A program made the translations under genes and the position numbers. 64,000 nt of DNA, from contig NW_027331273.1 of assembly GCF_022965805.1 (NCBI RefSeq), forward strand, positions 158,079 to 222,078, written 5' to 3'. This DNA comes from Primulina eburnea (taxonomy: Eukaryota > Streptophyta > Magnoliopsida > Lamiales > Gesneriaceae). Below are positions 22,640 to 33,659 of the stretch, piece after piece; within the stretch, counting starts at the first letter, position 1, and every line of letters starts with the position of its first letter. The notes under the pieces were generated by a model. The model was not told the DNA's origin and did no database searches. It saw nothing but the letters and a program-made list of their open reading frames with translations.

Positions 22640-23650
22640 TCCGACAATCATCTGAAAGAAATGTGACTTTGGCTGGAAAAGGATGCCATTATTCAAGAAC
22701 AAGTGGAAGAGCAAGTAAAGGTCGGACACATTCAGGAAGTGTGTTTTCCGACCTGGATGTCAAATATGGTCCTAGTGCCTAAATCTTCGGGAAGGGGCAT
22801 ATGTGTGTTGACTTACACGATCTATACAAATCTTGCCCCAATGACTGCTATCCCTTGCCCAGGATAGACCAATTGGTCAACTCCAGTACTGGCCATGAGC
22901 TGTTGAGTTTTCTTGATGCTTACTAGGGCCTTCCACGATCTAAACAAAGCATGCCCCAATGACTGCTATCCCTTGCCTAGGATAGAGCAATTGGTCGACT
23001 CCACTGCTGGCGCCATGAGCTGTTGATTTTTCTGGATGCTTATCAGGGATACCATCAAATCCTCTTTGACAAGGAAGATTAGAGCAAGATAAGTTTTGTC
23101 ACATAAGCAGAAACTTACTGCTATGTTGTTATATCGTTCCGCATAAAAAACACAGGGATTACTTACCAAAGGCTCATGGATTGGGTGTTCGGCCTTTTAT
23201 TGAAGTAAATATGGATGACATCCTGATCAAAACCAAGGCATCCGAGCATTTTATAGCCGACCTAGAATAAACCTTCCAAACACTCTGTGATTACAGACTA
23301 AAACTAAATCCATGTAAATGCACATTGGGAGTTCAGATGGGAAAATTCCTGGGTTACATGGTTACAAAGAAGGAGATCGAGTCCAACCTTGAGAAAGTCC
23401 AAGCCCTGGCCTCGATGGGTTCCACCTGCAATCTTCAAGAAGTCCAAAGGTTGATCGAGAGGATATCTGCCCTAACACGGTCATAACTAGGTCGGCTGAT
23501 AATAGTTTCCCTTTCTTTAAGTTGCTCTGAAAGACAAAAAATTTCAAGTAGAATGAACAAAATGAAGAGGCGTTCCAAGAACTGAAGGAATATCTGGAAG
23601 AATTACTCATTCTTAGCGAGCCAGTCCTAGGTAAACACCTGCTGGTCTAT
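22640..23650 (+). pseudogene. Tat element A reverse transcriptase relic with internal duplication
   Basis: Pieces of RT are visible: GHIQEVCFPTW, CVDLHDLYKSCPNDCYPLPR, IDQLVNSSTGHELLSFLDAY, then a repeat of the same blocks about 117 bp later, TYQRLMDWVFG, a decayed metal-binding region near 23215 and ELKEYLEELLILSEP at the RNase H start. The duplicated stretch is 22831-22927 and 22948-23048. Stops occur in every frame. Confidence 0.75.
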
Positions 23651-24348
23651 TTATCGATGACAAGATGTTGTACCAGGGTCGGCCTTCTTCTCTCAATCAG
23701 ACTTCATCGGCTTTCAATTACGAGTATTTTTTTATTTTTCTGCCCAGGTCTCATGGGGACAGGGTTCGGGACTCTGCTCTCTATGGGTTTCTAAGTTCTC
23801 GGAGAGGCCCTGGTTGGTTCTAGAAGGTCCGCGCTCATCCGCTCTAGACATGGTATCGTCTATGTAATTCACTAAAAGGCTCATCCGCTCTGCTCCGTGA
23901 TCATCCTAAAACTTAGACCTAGTAAAAGAAAATGAACTTACTGAGGGGGAGGTCAGAGTTTAAGTGATCGGGAGTAAGTCACGTTGGATGGAAAAGCTCT
24001 CAAAATATTGACAGAGTAATGGCTGAGAGAGAATAAATGTGAAAATGAAGGGAAATATTCTTCTATTTATACTGCGGGAAGGCTCATGACAGTCGTTCTA
24101 TCAACATCAAACCAAGGGTCCAGGTTCTCTCGAGGAGACATACGATCGCCTCTAGATCCAAACCATCAGAGAATCTTGGCCGTCCATTTATGTTTCACTC
24201 GGATTAACGTCTGTGCCATCCGATATGCCACGTGGGATCAAAGAAATACAGTTAGAAATAAAGAGCATAGAGGGAAGGGCTCAGAATCCGACCAAGTCAT
24301 CTTAATTTGAATTTCATGCTTCTTTTAGACTAAAGGGGGAGATATTAT
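23651..24348 (+). other. 3' non-coding region of Tat element A with polypurine tract
   Basis: No integrase motif was found. The stretch ends with AAAGGGGGAGATATTAT directly before the LTR start, which is a good polypurine tract for plus-strand priming. Confidence 0.6.
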
Positions 24349-25020
24349 TGATACCTCCTAAAATAGCCACATCTGGACTGATCCAACCTATCTCTGAACT
24401 GGCCCTAGCCCTGTAAGAGCCAAGCTTCATTATTGGGCAAGGGCTCGACTACCGATCCCGAGTATGTTGTAAGGTGTCCAAGATTTTGAACTCAAGGTGT
24501 CAAAGTTTAAAATTCTGAACCCACAAAGGTGGTTGGGAATCCCGGGCCTTAATGCCACTAGGGAATGGAGAGGAATTCTCGTCGATAAATAAGAAGTCCC
24601 AATAAATACGATATTTGATCAAATCTCATCGAGATAAGACAAGATTCTTAACTGTCATCAAGAGTCCTAGCCTCCATGGTTAAGGATTCCTGTTAGCTGA
24701 GGTTTCCTATCTCTGGTAGAATTCTATCTCAACAAAGACTCTACTGTTGTAAGGTAACTAGCTCATCCCGCCTCTAAAAATACTAGATATTTGTTACGAT
24801 TTCAGACACATTCTCTTGTTCACTTAGCATTGTTATATCTCTCTTGAGTTCTGCTCATCGGATTGACTTAAGCATCATAGGCGTCACGTCCAAAACTCTC
24901 TGGCACCCCCTCACCCTCTTTCTGCTTGTGCAGAATTTAGGGCCCCGACCCGACCAACTCAGCTTTGAAGATTTGAAGATACGTTCTCTATTTTGAACAC
25001 AAAGTAAAATTTTGGTATCA
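24349..25020 (+). repeat. 3' LTR of Tat element A (672 bp)
   Basis: It begins TGATACC and ends GGTATCA, a perfect 7-bp inverted terminus, and matches the 5' LTR over most of its length. Confidence 0.85.
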
Positions 25021-25288
25021 TCAGAATATATTAATGTTTTTGGGGGGTTAAATTTTTAGAAATCATGTCATATTTATAAGATATTTTAGGGCTAAAACTT
25101 CGATATACTAGAGCTAGTTTTATGGATTAGAGAGATTTGGAATCAAATATTATTGTATAGTTTTGATATGTTGCTCATCTATCGTATTCATGGCGGATGT
25201 GACACTCACGTATTGGATGTGACAAAGCATATAATTTTTTTTTTACGTCTAATAGGTTAGTGAAACCTCAATGGTGGGCACATAGGTG

Positions 25289-28200
25289 TAGAGCTGTCAA
25301 TATGGGCTGGGCCCGCTGGGTTGGGTCGGCCCGACAAGAAAATTTAATGGGTTGGGTTTTGATTTTGTTGGCCCATTTAAATTCGGGCCTAAACGGGCCC
25401 CAGTCGCTCAGGCTGTGGGTTGAATTGGGCCTAACCCGATGGGCTCGGGTTAGCCCATGGCCCATGGGTTAAATAAAAAATTATTTACTAATAGAGTAAT
25501 AGTCTAACTCTAATTCTAGTATTCTACCTTTGGACAATTGGACCGTGAGAAACCTAAATTTTCTCCAATGCTCCAATATTAAATGCTTTTGGAACATGTT
25601 TTTGGGGGTGCCGTTGGGTAAACTTAGGCCGGCTGCTTTTACATCAAGAACTTGCTCCGCCCTCTCAGTGGAGGTAATTTCTCTGGCATGTGTGATGTGT
25701 ATCGATATGAAAGTATAGATGATTTGAAGAGTGTGTGAAATGGTGATGGTGAAGTTCTCTTTTCATGTTTTCAATTAGTTTATGATGACGTTGCTGATGG
25801 GATGAGATATTTGATTCTATCTGTTGTAGACTCACTTAGATATTCAATTTTAGTTCATCTTTTATATTATATACTTTTGATTGGTTAAACCACGTTTAAT
25901 CCGAACAATTTTTTCTTTACAAAATATCCTAATTTTATGGTTTTGTGTCGTAGACTCGTAGTGATTGGTGACGTGCAGTGATATTGATGTATGTATGTAT
26001 CTTTATTTTCAATGGCTCTTTATTTTCAATGGCTCTTCATTCAAGCAATGTTTTACCATCCTATTTTTTAGGCAAATTTTGAATTCAAAATTACAGTTGG
26101 TTTTTGAAAAAAAAAATTACAGATTGCTGAAATGGACGTTTCTTCTCAAACTTCAACTGTTGATGTGGATGTTGATGAACTGAAAAATCCTAAGAATGAT
26201 GAGGGTTCCACTAAACCAAAAAGAAGTAAAGAAACTTCTGATATTTGGATGTATTTTAAGAAATCAAAGGGATTGATGGTTTTAGATAAAGCTGAATGTA
26301 ATGGAAGTAAAAAACAGTATTAATGTGGGACTAAACAGCATGGAACTTCTACGCGGTGGCGTCATCAGAAAACTTGTAGCAAATTGAAGTTCCATGATGT
26401 AGGACAAATGATTTTTGATCAAGATGGGAAGATGAGGTCTAAGAAAATAGACCAAAAAATTGCACGTGAATTATTGGCTTGTGAAATCATTAGACATGAT
26501 TTATCATTTTCGTTTGTTGAGTATGATGGTATTAGAGCTTGGATGAAATACATAAATCCCGATATTCCTTGTATTTCTAGAAACACTCTTGTTTGTGATA
26601 TTAAAAGAATCTACTTCAGGGAAAAAGAGAAACTTAAGCATGTTTTGGTTACTATTCAGAATAGAGTTTGTTTAACTTCGGATTTGTGGACGTCGTGCAC
26701 TAGTGATGGTTATATTTGCTTGACTGCTCATTTTGTTGATAATGATTGGAAGTTGAATAGTAAAATTCTTAGCTTTTCTCATATGCCTCCACCACACTCA
26801 GGAGTTGAATTAGCAGCAAAATTATTTGAATTTTTGAAAGAGTGGGGAATTGAGAAAAAAGTTTTTTCTTTGACATTGGATAATGCATCTAGTAATGACA
26901 ACATGCAAGTTAATTTGAAAGAGCAACTCTCTTTGCATGATAGCTTATTGTGTGACGGTGAGTATTTTCATGTTCGTTGTTCTGCTCATATATTGAATCT
27001 AATTGTCCAAGAAGGTTTGAAAGTCGTTGTTGTTGCTTTGAATAAAATTAGAGAGTCAGTCAAGTATATTAAAGGTTCGAAGACTAGGATGAAGAAGTTT
27101 CAAGAATGTGTACAAGCAGTCGGTAGCATTGATACTAGTATTGGCTTGCGATTGGATGTGTCTACTCGTTGGAACTCGACATATTTAATGTGTCTACTCG
27201 TTGGAACTCGACATATTTAATGCTTGATAGTGCCATCAAGTATAAGAAAGCTTTTGTTTTCCTTCAATTCAATGACAAGAATTATAAATTTTTTCCTTCA
27301 AGTGAAGAGTGGAAAAGAGGAGAAAAAATATGTGAGTTCCTTGAGTCATTTTATGACACTACCAATTTGATCTCCGGTTCTTCTTATCCTACATCAAATT
27401 TATATTTTATGCAAGTCTGGAAGATTGAAGTTTTGTTAAAGGAAAACTTAATGCATGAAGATGAGGTGATAAGTGATATGTGTAAAAGAATGTTGGGAAA
27501 GTTTGAAAAGTATTGGACACAATATAGCATGGTGCTTGCATTTGGAGCCATTCTTGACCCACAGATAAAGCTTTCGATGTTGGAGTTTTTTTATTCTAAG
27601 GTTGAGAGTGATTTTGTTAAATATCTCGAGAAGATAGAACATGTGAAAGCAAAATTCTATAAGCTTTTTGATGAATATTCTAAGACTGACAATGCAAGTT
27701 CTTCACGACCACGATCTTCTTCTAGCATACAAATTGCTCCCCAAAGTACAGAAGAAGGTAAAGGAAAGAGCAAAAGCATTTTTTATGTAAGTATTCTAAT
27801 ACTTTTTTCCTTGTATTATTTAACAGATTTATATTTTCATATCATAATTATTGCAATTAATATAGGAAATGATGGCATATGAGAGCCAGACAATTATAAA
27901 TGTTGGAAAATCTCAAATTGATCTTTATTTGGAGGAGCCAAAACTTGAATTTGCATATCATCAAGATTTGAATGTTTTGGAGTACTGGAAGGATAAAAAA
28001 CATCGGTACCCCACCATAGAAATGATGGCATGTGATGTTTTGGCTATTCCAATTACTACTGTTGCATCAGAATCAGATTTTTTCATCGGTGCTCGTGTGC
28101 TTACCAAGTATAGAAGTTGTACACTTCCTGAAAAAATTCAAGCTCTTATTTGCACTCGCAATTGGTTGCATGGTTACGTTGGTAATTTTATTTACAAATT

Positions 28201-28845
28201 TCTAGTTTGTTGTTGACTTAATTGATAAATTAGTTTATTATTATTTTAAGTTTAACTACATTCGTATTTTTGTATTTTAATGTTGATCAAGGTAATGAAG
28301 ACGACACAAGTGTTAAAACAATGTTGTCTAATCAGGGATCAAATGATGATATTGATAAAGGGAGAGAGGATGAAGATGGAGGAGAAGAATTTGATATGAA
28401 TGATTTCATGATTAATGAAATTTAAAAAATTGTATTGTTTTTTTTTTGTTTAGTTTGATGAACTTTAATTTCTTTGAACTCTTTAACTTTTTAGCACTTT
28501 GTTTGTTTATTTCACTATCAATTGTGGCATTTCATGTTTTAACATTTACTCATCTTTGGATTCTTTGACCGCCAACAACCCTTTTTTATTCAGATTACAG
28601 CACAGCGTTTTTTGTCAATTGTTTTGTCAATTGTTTTGGGTGAACTAAGCAAATGTATTGAAATTGTTTAGATTTTTTTAGACCTGTGGGTTGGCCCAAC
28701 CCAACCCGTGGCCCATCTTTTGGTGGGCTGGGCTGGGATTTCCCAACCCACCAACCCGATGGGCCGGCGCGTCACGGGCCGACCACTTCCCAACCCGAGT
28801 CGGGCCGACCCAACCCGACACGGGCCGGCCCGATTGACAGCTCTA
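25289..28845 (+). mobile_element. hAT transposon A, 3.56 kb
   Basis: The ends are TAGAGCTGTCAAT (25289) and its inverted counterpart ATTGACAGCTCTA (to 28845), a common plant hAT terminus. Subterminal regions are rich in GGGCCGGCCC- and CCCAACCC-like words in inverted orientation. An exact 8-bp target duplication, CATAGGTG, flanks it (25281-25288 and 28846-28853). It contains a decayed transposase gene in the same orientation, so it was once autonomous. Confidence 0.93.
26132..28425 (+). pseudogene. hAT transposase (BED/RICESLEEPER-like), inactivated
   Basis: A degenerate BED zinc finger (SDIWMYFKKSKG ... GTSTRWRHQKTCS, 26230-26390) is interrupted by a TAA at 26321 and has lost a Cys of its first pair. 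The catalytic part follows: NRVCLTSDLWTSCTSDGYIC, LTLDNASSNDNM, CSAHILNLIVQEG and STRWNSTYLM. A 32-bp duplication (27158-27221) repeats STRWNSTYLM and shifts the frame. The rest is intact to the C-terminal dimerisation domain (YWKDKKHRYPTIEMMACDVL, AIPITTVASESDFF, LPEKIQALICTRNWLHG). Introns at 27787-27865 and 28182-28291 splice in frame; the stop is at 28423. The intact protein would cut and paste the element; this copy cannot without repair. Confidence 0.88.
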
Positions 28846-28853
28846 CATAGGTG

Positions 28854-29390
28854 TAGGGGTGGTCGTTTATTCTCGGATATCAGGTACCCGATCCAACCCG
28901 ATCGGGTAATCGGGTGCGATATTTTTTTAAAAAAATAAGGTTCTTCGAGTAACCGACATTATCTGGTTCGGGTTCGGGTATTTTATCCATATCCGCGGGA
29001 ATCCGACAAATTTTTTTTTATGGGTTTATCTGTCTTTTCAATTAAAAATAAATGTATTTTTTTGTTGCTAGTCATAACCCGATATAATAACAAATGACTA
29101 ATCGTAAATTGATATAATGACATTATTTTTTGTGAAATATGAAAAATACATGTGTTTTTTAAATTTACTAACCATGACATGATATAATGACTAATCATCA
29201 CTCGATATAATGACATGATTTTTTGTGAAATGTGAAACATAAATATATTTTTTCAAAAAAAAAAATTAAAAAATGATTTTTTTTTTTTCCGGGTACTTGA
29301 CTGTCATGATCGGGTTGGTGTCGAGTAGTAAATTTTATTACCCGACTTGTCGGGTACCCGAACCCGAAAACTGTCCCATGTCCACCCTTA
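28854..29390. mobile_element. hAT non-autonomous element B, 537 bp
   Basis: The ends are TAGGGGTGG and CCACCCTTA, imperfect inverted repeats of hAT type, with inner CGGGTACCCGA-like words near both ends. There is no coding capacity. It is flanked by CATAGGTG at 28846-28853 and 29391-29398, the same octamer that flanks the neighbouring hAT A. Confidence 0.87.
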
Positions 29391-29477
29391 CATAGGTGAG
29401 CAGTATATCAAAACTTTGTTAATTATCATATAACACTAAAACTATTATGTGAATTATAAATAAATTTAAAAATTCAT

Positions 29478-29590
29478 GTCAGACCGTTTTACGTATGAAA
29501 TTTGTGAGACAAATCCTCGACTCGACAATAAAATTTAATGTCATTAGAGAAGTTGATTTGACAATTAAAAATAATATTATTTGTTATTAA
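29478..29590 (+). mobile_element. Fragment of fold-back MITE family, copy 4
   Basis: A decayed left half (CATGTCAGACCGTTTTACG, AAATTTGTGAGACAAATCC) is followed by ATTAAAAATAATATTATTTG. It resembles the family at 4238, 8462 and 15356 but lacks the right arm. Confidence 0.45.
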
Positions 29591-30197
29591 AAATCATATG
29601 CCTATTTTTAAAAAAAATATTTTGTATATTAAACATATTTATATAACTACTTATATATCCTTATCAAGATAATAAGACAATAAAATAATTTTAAACATAT
29701 GAAAAAAATATTTTAGGAACATTTTTACTAAGAAATGAAAAATTTAAAGTTTATCCAGATGAAATTGAAAAAAATAACAAATTTGTAATAATATTTTTTC
29801 TAGGTTAAGCCATCATATTCTTGGGAGATTTTCACCCGTTGGTGCGACCTTTTTCCCAAACTCCCATTTCCACCTTCAAGATTCCACAAGATATTTTTTA
29901 TTTACTAGGGCACTGAAGGCCATCGGGGGCAGACCTTTTCATACCCGACCCTTCTTGCAGATAAACTATTTTTTTATTTTGGTCTCAGCTCAGCCGATTG
30001 TCACTTCCTGGATCACGAGGATACAAAGCACTTTAATTATTGCCTCTCGTATTTCTGACTTAGTTTTTTTTTTAAGATGCTTGATGGGCTTCCAAATTTT
30101 TACAGTCAACAGAGTCATCAATATCTAATCAAACGTACTGACACTGAGAAGAAATAGAAGTCCAGCTTGGCTAGTGAAGGAAAGGGCAAGTACCAGC
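29591..30197. other. AT-rich sequence, then possible left part of an antisense Tat reading frame
   Basis: From 29591 to about 29815 the sequence is AT-rich and unremarkable. From about 29816 it becomes more balanced and reads WEIFTRWCDLFPKLPFPPSR on the plus strand, interrupted later by stops. This may be the left portion of the extra reading frame seen at 32.0-32.8 kb, split by the solo LTR, but the link is only by position and base composition. Confidence 0.3.
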
Positions 30198-32037
30198 TGT
30201 GAGAGCCCAGTTCCCCAAAGCCTAAACAAATTCCCCAAGCCCAGCCCAATGTAAATAAGTAAGTTAAAAAAAAAGAATAATCGTGAATCTTCTCTCTCTC
30301 CCCGTATGCTGCATCGGCCGAAGCTTCTTTCTTCTTCTTCAAATTCGAAACTTTGTTCATCGATTGTGACCGCTCCGCTTGCCGAAAAATTAAAGCAAAT
30401 ACATATTCGGAAAGCCCGTGACGAGAGCTATCCATTGATACCACTTTTGCTAGGAAAACTCGCGACTTCTGCAAATCTGTCAGAGACCGCCACCTATTTT
30501 CGTTGAAAAATTAGGAGGAAACCTTGATTTAGGATGTTTGAAGCTTGAATTCGAAGCTTAGAACTAAATTCGAAACTTTCAGAGGTATATTTTAGAATTT
30601 AGGGTTTCGAATTTTAGGTATTTTAATTCAGTTGAGTTCCAACTATTAATATATATTGTATTGTTGATTGTAAGTGCTATATCGGAGCTAATTGGAGGTA
30701 TTAAAAAAATTTCAGAATTTATTTGGACTTAATATCTAAAATTCAAAATTTATAATTGAGTTTTCGAATTTTAGTGTTCAATAATTAGGGGTTTAGATGC
30801 TATAGAATTGTCGTATATTAATTTTAGAAATATTAAAGCCTAAATTATGGATTTTTGGAATTTTAAGCTAAATTTTCAAATAATGGAAAAATAAATGGAA
30901 CTTGATATGAAATGTATTATTTGCCACATGTTTGGATTCTTCGAGAAATCTTTGAGATATTTCAGTGGTAAATTTGGCGTTCAGTTGAGGTACGTATAAA
31001 CTGTTTTATTATGACGTCTATATGATGTGTAATGACGTTAAGTATTTTGTAATGAGCTGTGGCGTGCCTTATGTGCTTATGTGAATAATTTGATTGCATT
31101 CAAGCATTTATTTGAGTTGATATTATTAGTGCATAGCATTTCGAGCCTTGACTCCGTTGATTGCTATCATTATTGATCTATTTAGTTGTTGAGTCATCTA
31201 TGGAGCGAGTGATATGATTAGATCACTCCTGACATCTCATCGATGGAGCGAGTGATAGGATTAACACACTCCTGATGACTACACGAGGACTGACCGGGTC
31301 GCTACCGGACCCTCGATGCTACGTGCATGGATGAGTGGCGGCTTGATGTTTCGTTGCTGCATTCCTGGCACGGATGGCCACTGTTCCTGTTGCTGATGCA
31401 TTTCATTTGGAATCCGTTTTGGTATCCGTTATTTTGTTGTTACCGACACGCATTGAATTTCATTACATTTTACTTGATTTTATTTCATGTCAGTTATATT
31501 TGTCATAATTTTACCGGTTCGTCGTACTGGGGCCTGACCCTTCTTTTCTGTTTATGTTGCGGTTGTTTTTGATGCCATAGTCGATTATCCAAGAAGATTT
31601 GACGCGTCTGGTGGAGCGTCAGGTAGTGGTGCCCAGTAGTTGGATTGTTGTTGATAGTTCCCATCTATATAAGTAAATATATGTATGTATTCTCTTATCG
31701 AGTTATATATTTTCTAGGGATTCCCTGCGTAGTTGTGGTGTTACTTTTACGATATTTCGGATTGATGATGTGTGATTGAGCCTTGTCGGCTCTGTATGTG
31801 TTAGTCCCGGCCAGTGCGGCTATATGTTTGTGAATTGATGTTATGATTTTATTTCGAGTATAAATATAAATGTTGTTTGTGTTGTTTGGAAATTTTTGGG
31901 ATGTCCTACTTACGGGGAGGTCATGCCAAAATTTCTATTGGTCCAAAAAAGAAAATTTTTAATCACTTTCGTTGTTTACATTAACGAATCTTGTTTGTTT
32001 GATAATTAAACGTTAATCAGAAGCACGGGCCCCCACA
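30198..32037 (+). mobile_element. Solo LTR of a Ty3/gypsy element, 1.84 kb
   Basis: It starts TGTGAGAGCCC and ends GGGCCCCCACA (inverted TGTG/CACA). The 5-bp flanks are CCAGC on the left and CCAGG on the right, a target duplication with one mismatch. No primer binding site or gag follows, so internal DNA was lost, most simply by LTR-LTR recombination. Inside are the repeated words GGAGCGAGTGATA.GATTA (31203 and 31246). Small open frames in it are not genes. Confidence 0.75.
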
Positions 32038-32040
32038 CCA

Positions 32041-32850
32041 GGTCACAACAGATGAGGTCGGTAGGGAGTAGATCCTTATTGTGACAACTGTCGAGGAGCC
32101 TACGGTTGAAGAGATCTGGGGAACCTATTTTGGAAAAGGTGTGCTCCTTAGACTCCTCCCTCTCAGGGCCATTCCACTGGGAGCGTCGAGACCGAGCAGA
32201 TCAACCAAGAGGTCCTGCCCCTCAGAGAAGTCAAGCTCGACGCCCATGCTCGTGTTGGGAGGTGCCACGCTAGACTCCTTCAGATGTACTTAGATGACCT
32301 CCGCATCATGAGTTTTGCCCTCCCCCTAGCTGGTATTTTGCTTCGGGACCTCCCCTCACTTTCTGATTCAGAGTATCTCCACAGCTTGGGTGGACCGAGC
32401 TCAAGATGAGCTCCAATAGTTCCATGGTCAAGGTAAGACTAATTAGGTAATCTTATATTTTTGGTTTTTCAAACCTCTTATGATAATGCTTCTGCAGGCC
32501 TCCCTTCTTCATGCTGAAATGTCCTTCCGAGCTTATAACTTTCGAAAACATTATAGCCCGGACTCCAAGGCATTCGAGGCCGCTACATCCGAGCTAGAGC
32601 ATAAATTGGCCGACCTGACCTTTATGTATGAGAAAGAATCGGCCAATGCTCAAAAGGCTTAGAGGCCAAACCCTTGAAGCTAAAAAATGAGCTTCAAATG
32701 GCCAAATTCGCCTCGAGGCCTCTAAAGAGGAGCTAAGGGGGTGAGGGAAGAGCTGACCTTATCTCTATTGGATGCTGAATCTACAAGAGCTGACCTAAAG
32801 GGGGTGAGAGAGGCACTGACCTTATCCCTCTGAGGGCGACCCTTAGATTT
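32041..32850 (+). pseudogene. Antisense extra reading frame of Tat element B
   Basis: On the plus strand, opposite to the surrounding Tat element, pieces of a reading frame are seen: TVEEPTVEEIWGTYFGKGVL (32084), then ELKMSSNSSMVK, a GT-AG intron (32433-32497, CAAG/GTAAGA to CTGCAG/GCC) and ASLLHAEMSFRAYNF with a heptad-like helix SKAFEAATSELEHKLADLTF. A TAG at 32660 and shifts follow, with further charged, Leu-rich repeats to 32830. Extra antisense frames between pol and the 3' LTR are known from the Tat lineage; their function is unknown. The assignment rests on position, orientation and the splice signals. No domain is recognised. Confidence 0.5.
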
Positions 32851-33047
32851 TATTAGCGAAGATAAGGTTCTCGAGCCCCTCCACTTGATATGTGAAAATG
32901 TAAAGCTTTTATTTTAGATGTACTGAACTTAATTAGAGAAGTTTTATTATGATATTTTGTTTTACATAATTCTTCTATGTCTCGAACTTAATTGTGCTTA
33001 AATCTTATAAATTTCCTTGTGAGTGGGAACAATTGTAATTATTAAAA

Positions 33048-33655
33048 AAATAAAGGTCCATCTGAGAGAGGTTGGTCGAACTCCAAACACAATAAATAAT
33101 AACCACATAAAGGTTAGGTTGAGAGACCGGTCAGGCTGAGGAGATCGGTCCAACTCTTAATAAATAATAACCCCATAATGGTTAAAATGATGGATGTTGG
33201 TCAAGCTGGGGAGCTCGCGTAAACACTAAATAATATTCTTGGAGCTAAACTGAGAGAGGTCAGCTAGGTTTGGGATCTCGACTCAACACTTAATAAATAA
33301 TAACCTCATAAAGGTTAAACTGAGAGGTCGACCGGGATGCGGAGCTCGACCAAATACAATAAATAACATCGTAAGTGCTAAACTAAGAGAGGTCGTTCGG
33401 GCTGTGGAGCTCGGCTCAACGTTTAATAAATAATAAACTCATAAAGGTTAAGCTGGGAGATCGGTCAAGCTGGAGAACTCGTCCAAACACAATAAACAAT
33501 AACCCCAAAGGGCTAAATTGAAGAGGTTGATCGTGGTGGGGAGCTCGGCTCAACACTTATTGTAAAGGTTAAACCGACAGAGGTTTGTCGGGCTGGGAGC
33601 TCGGTTCAATACTTAATACATATTAACCTCATAAAGGTTAGGCTAAGAGAGGTCA
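33048..33655. repeat. Tandem array 1, ~67-bp unit, about nine copies
   Basis: Units share AAAGGTTA..CTGAGAGA, GTCGG.C.GGCTG.GGAGCTC, then a run of CAACACTTAATAAATAATAACCTCAT. Copies are diverged and contiguous. The array lies in the 3' non-coding region of Tat element B. Confidence 0.85.
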
Positions 33656-33659
33656 ACAT

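Larger units (their letters stand above)
19204..25020 (+). mobile_element. Tat-lineage Ty3/gypsy retrotransposon A, degenerate
   Basis: The element has a 5' LTR lacking its first ~26 bp, a primer site of the TTGG.GCCGTCTGTGGGAA type that marks the Tat group, gag, a protease relic, an RT relic and a 3' LTR. All coding parts contain stops. No integrase can be recognised between the RNase H start (about 23640) and the 3' LTR, so that part was probably deleted. The LTR/gag start is duplicated at the 5' end. Confidence 0.85.

Noticed and set aside
25260..25472. Trp/Gly-rich frames on both strands at the hAT left end
   Set aside because: They come from subterminal GGGCC/CCCAACCC repeats of the transposon.
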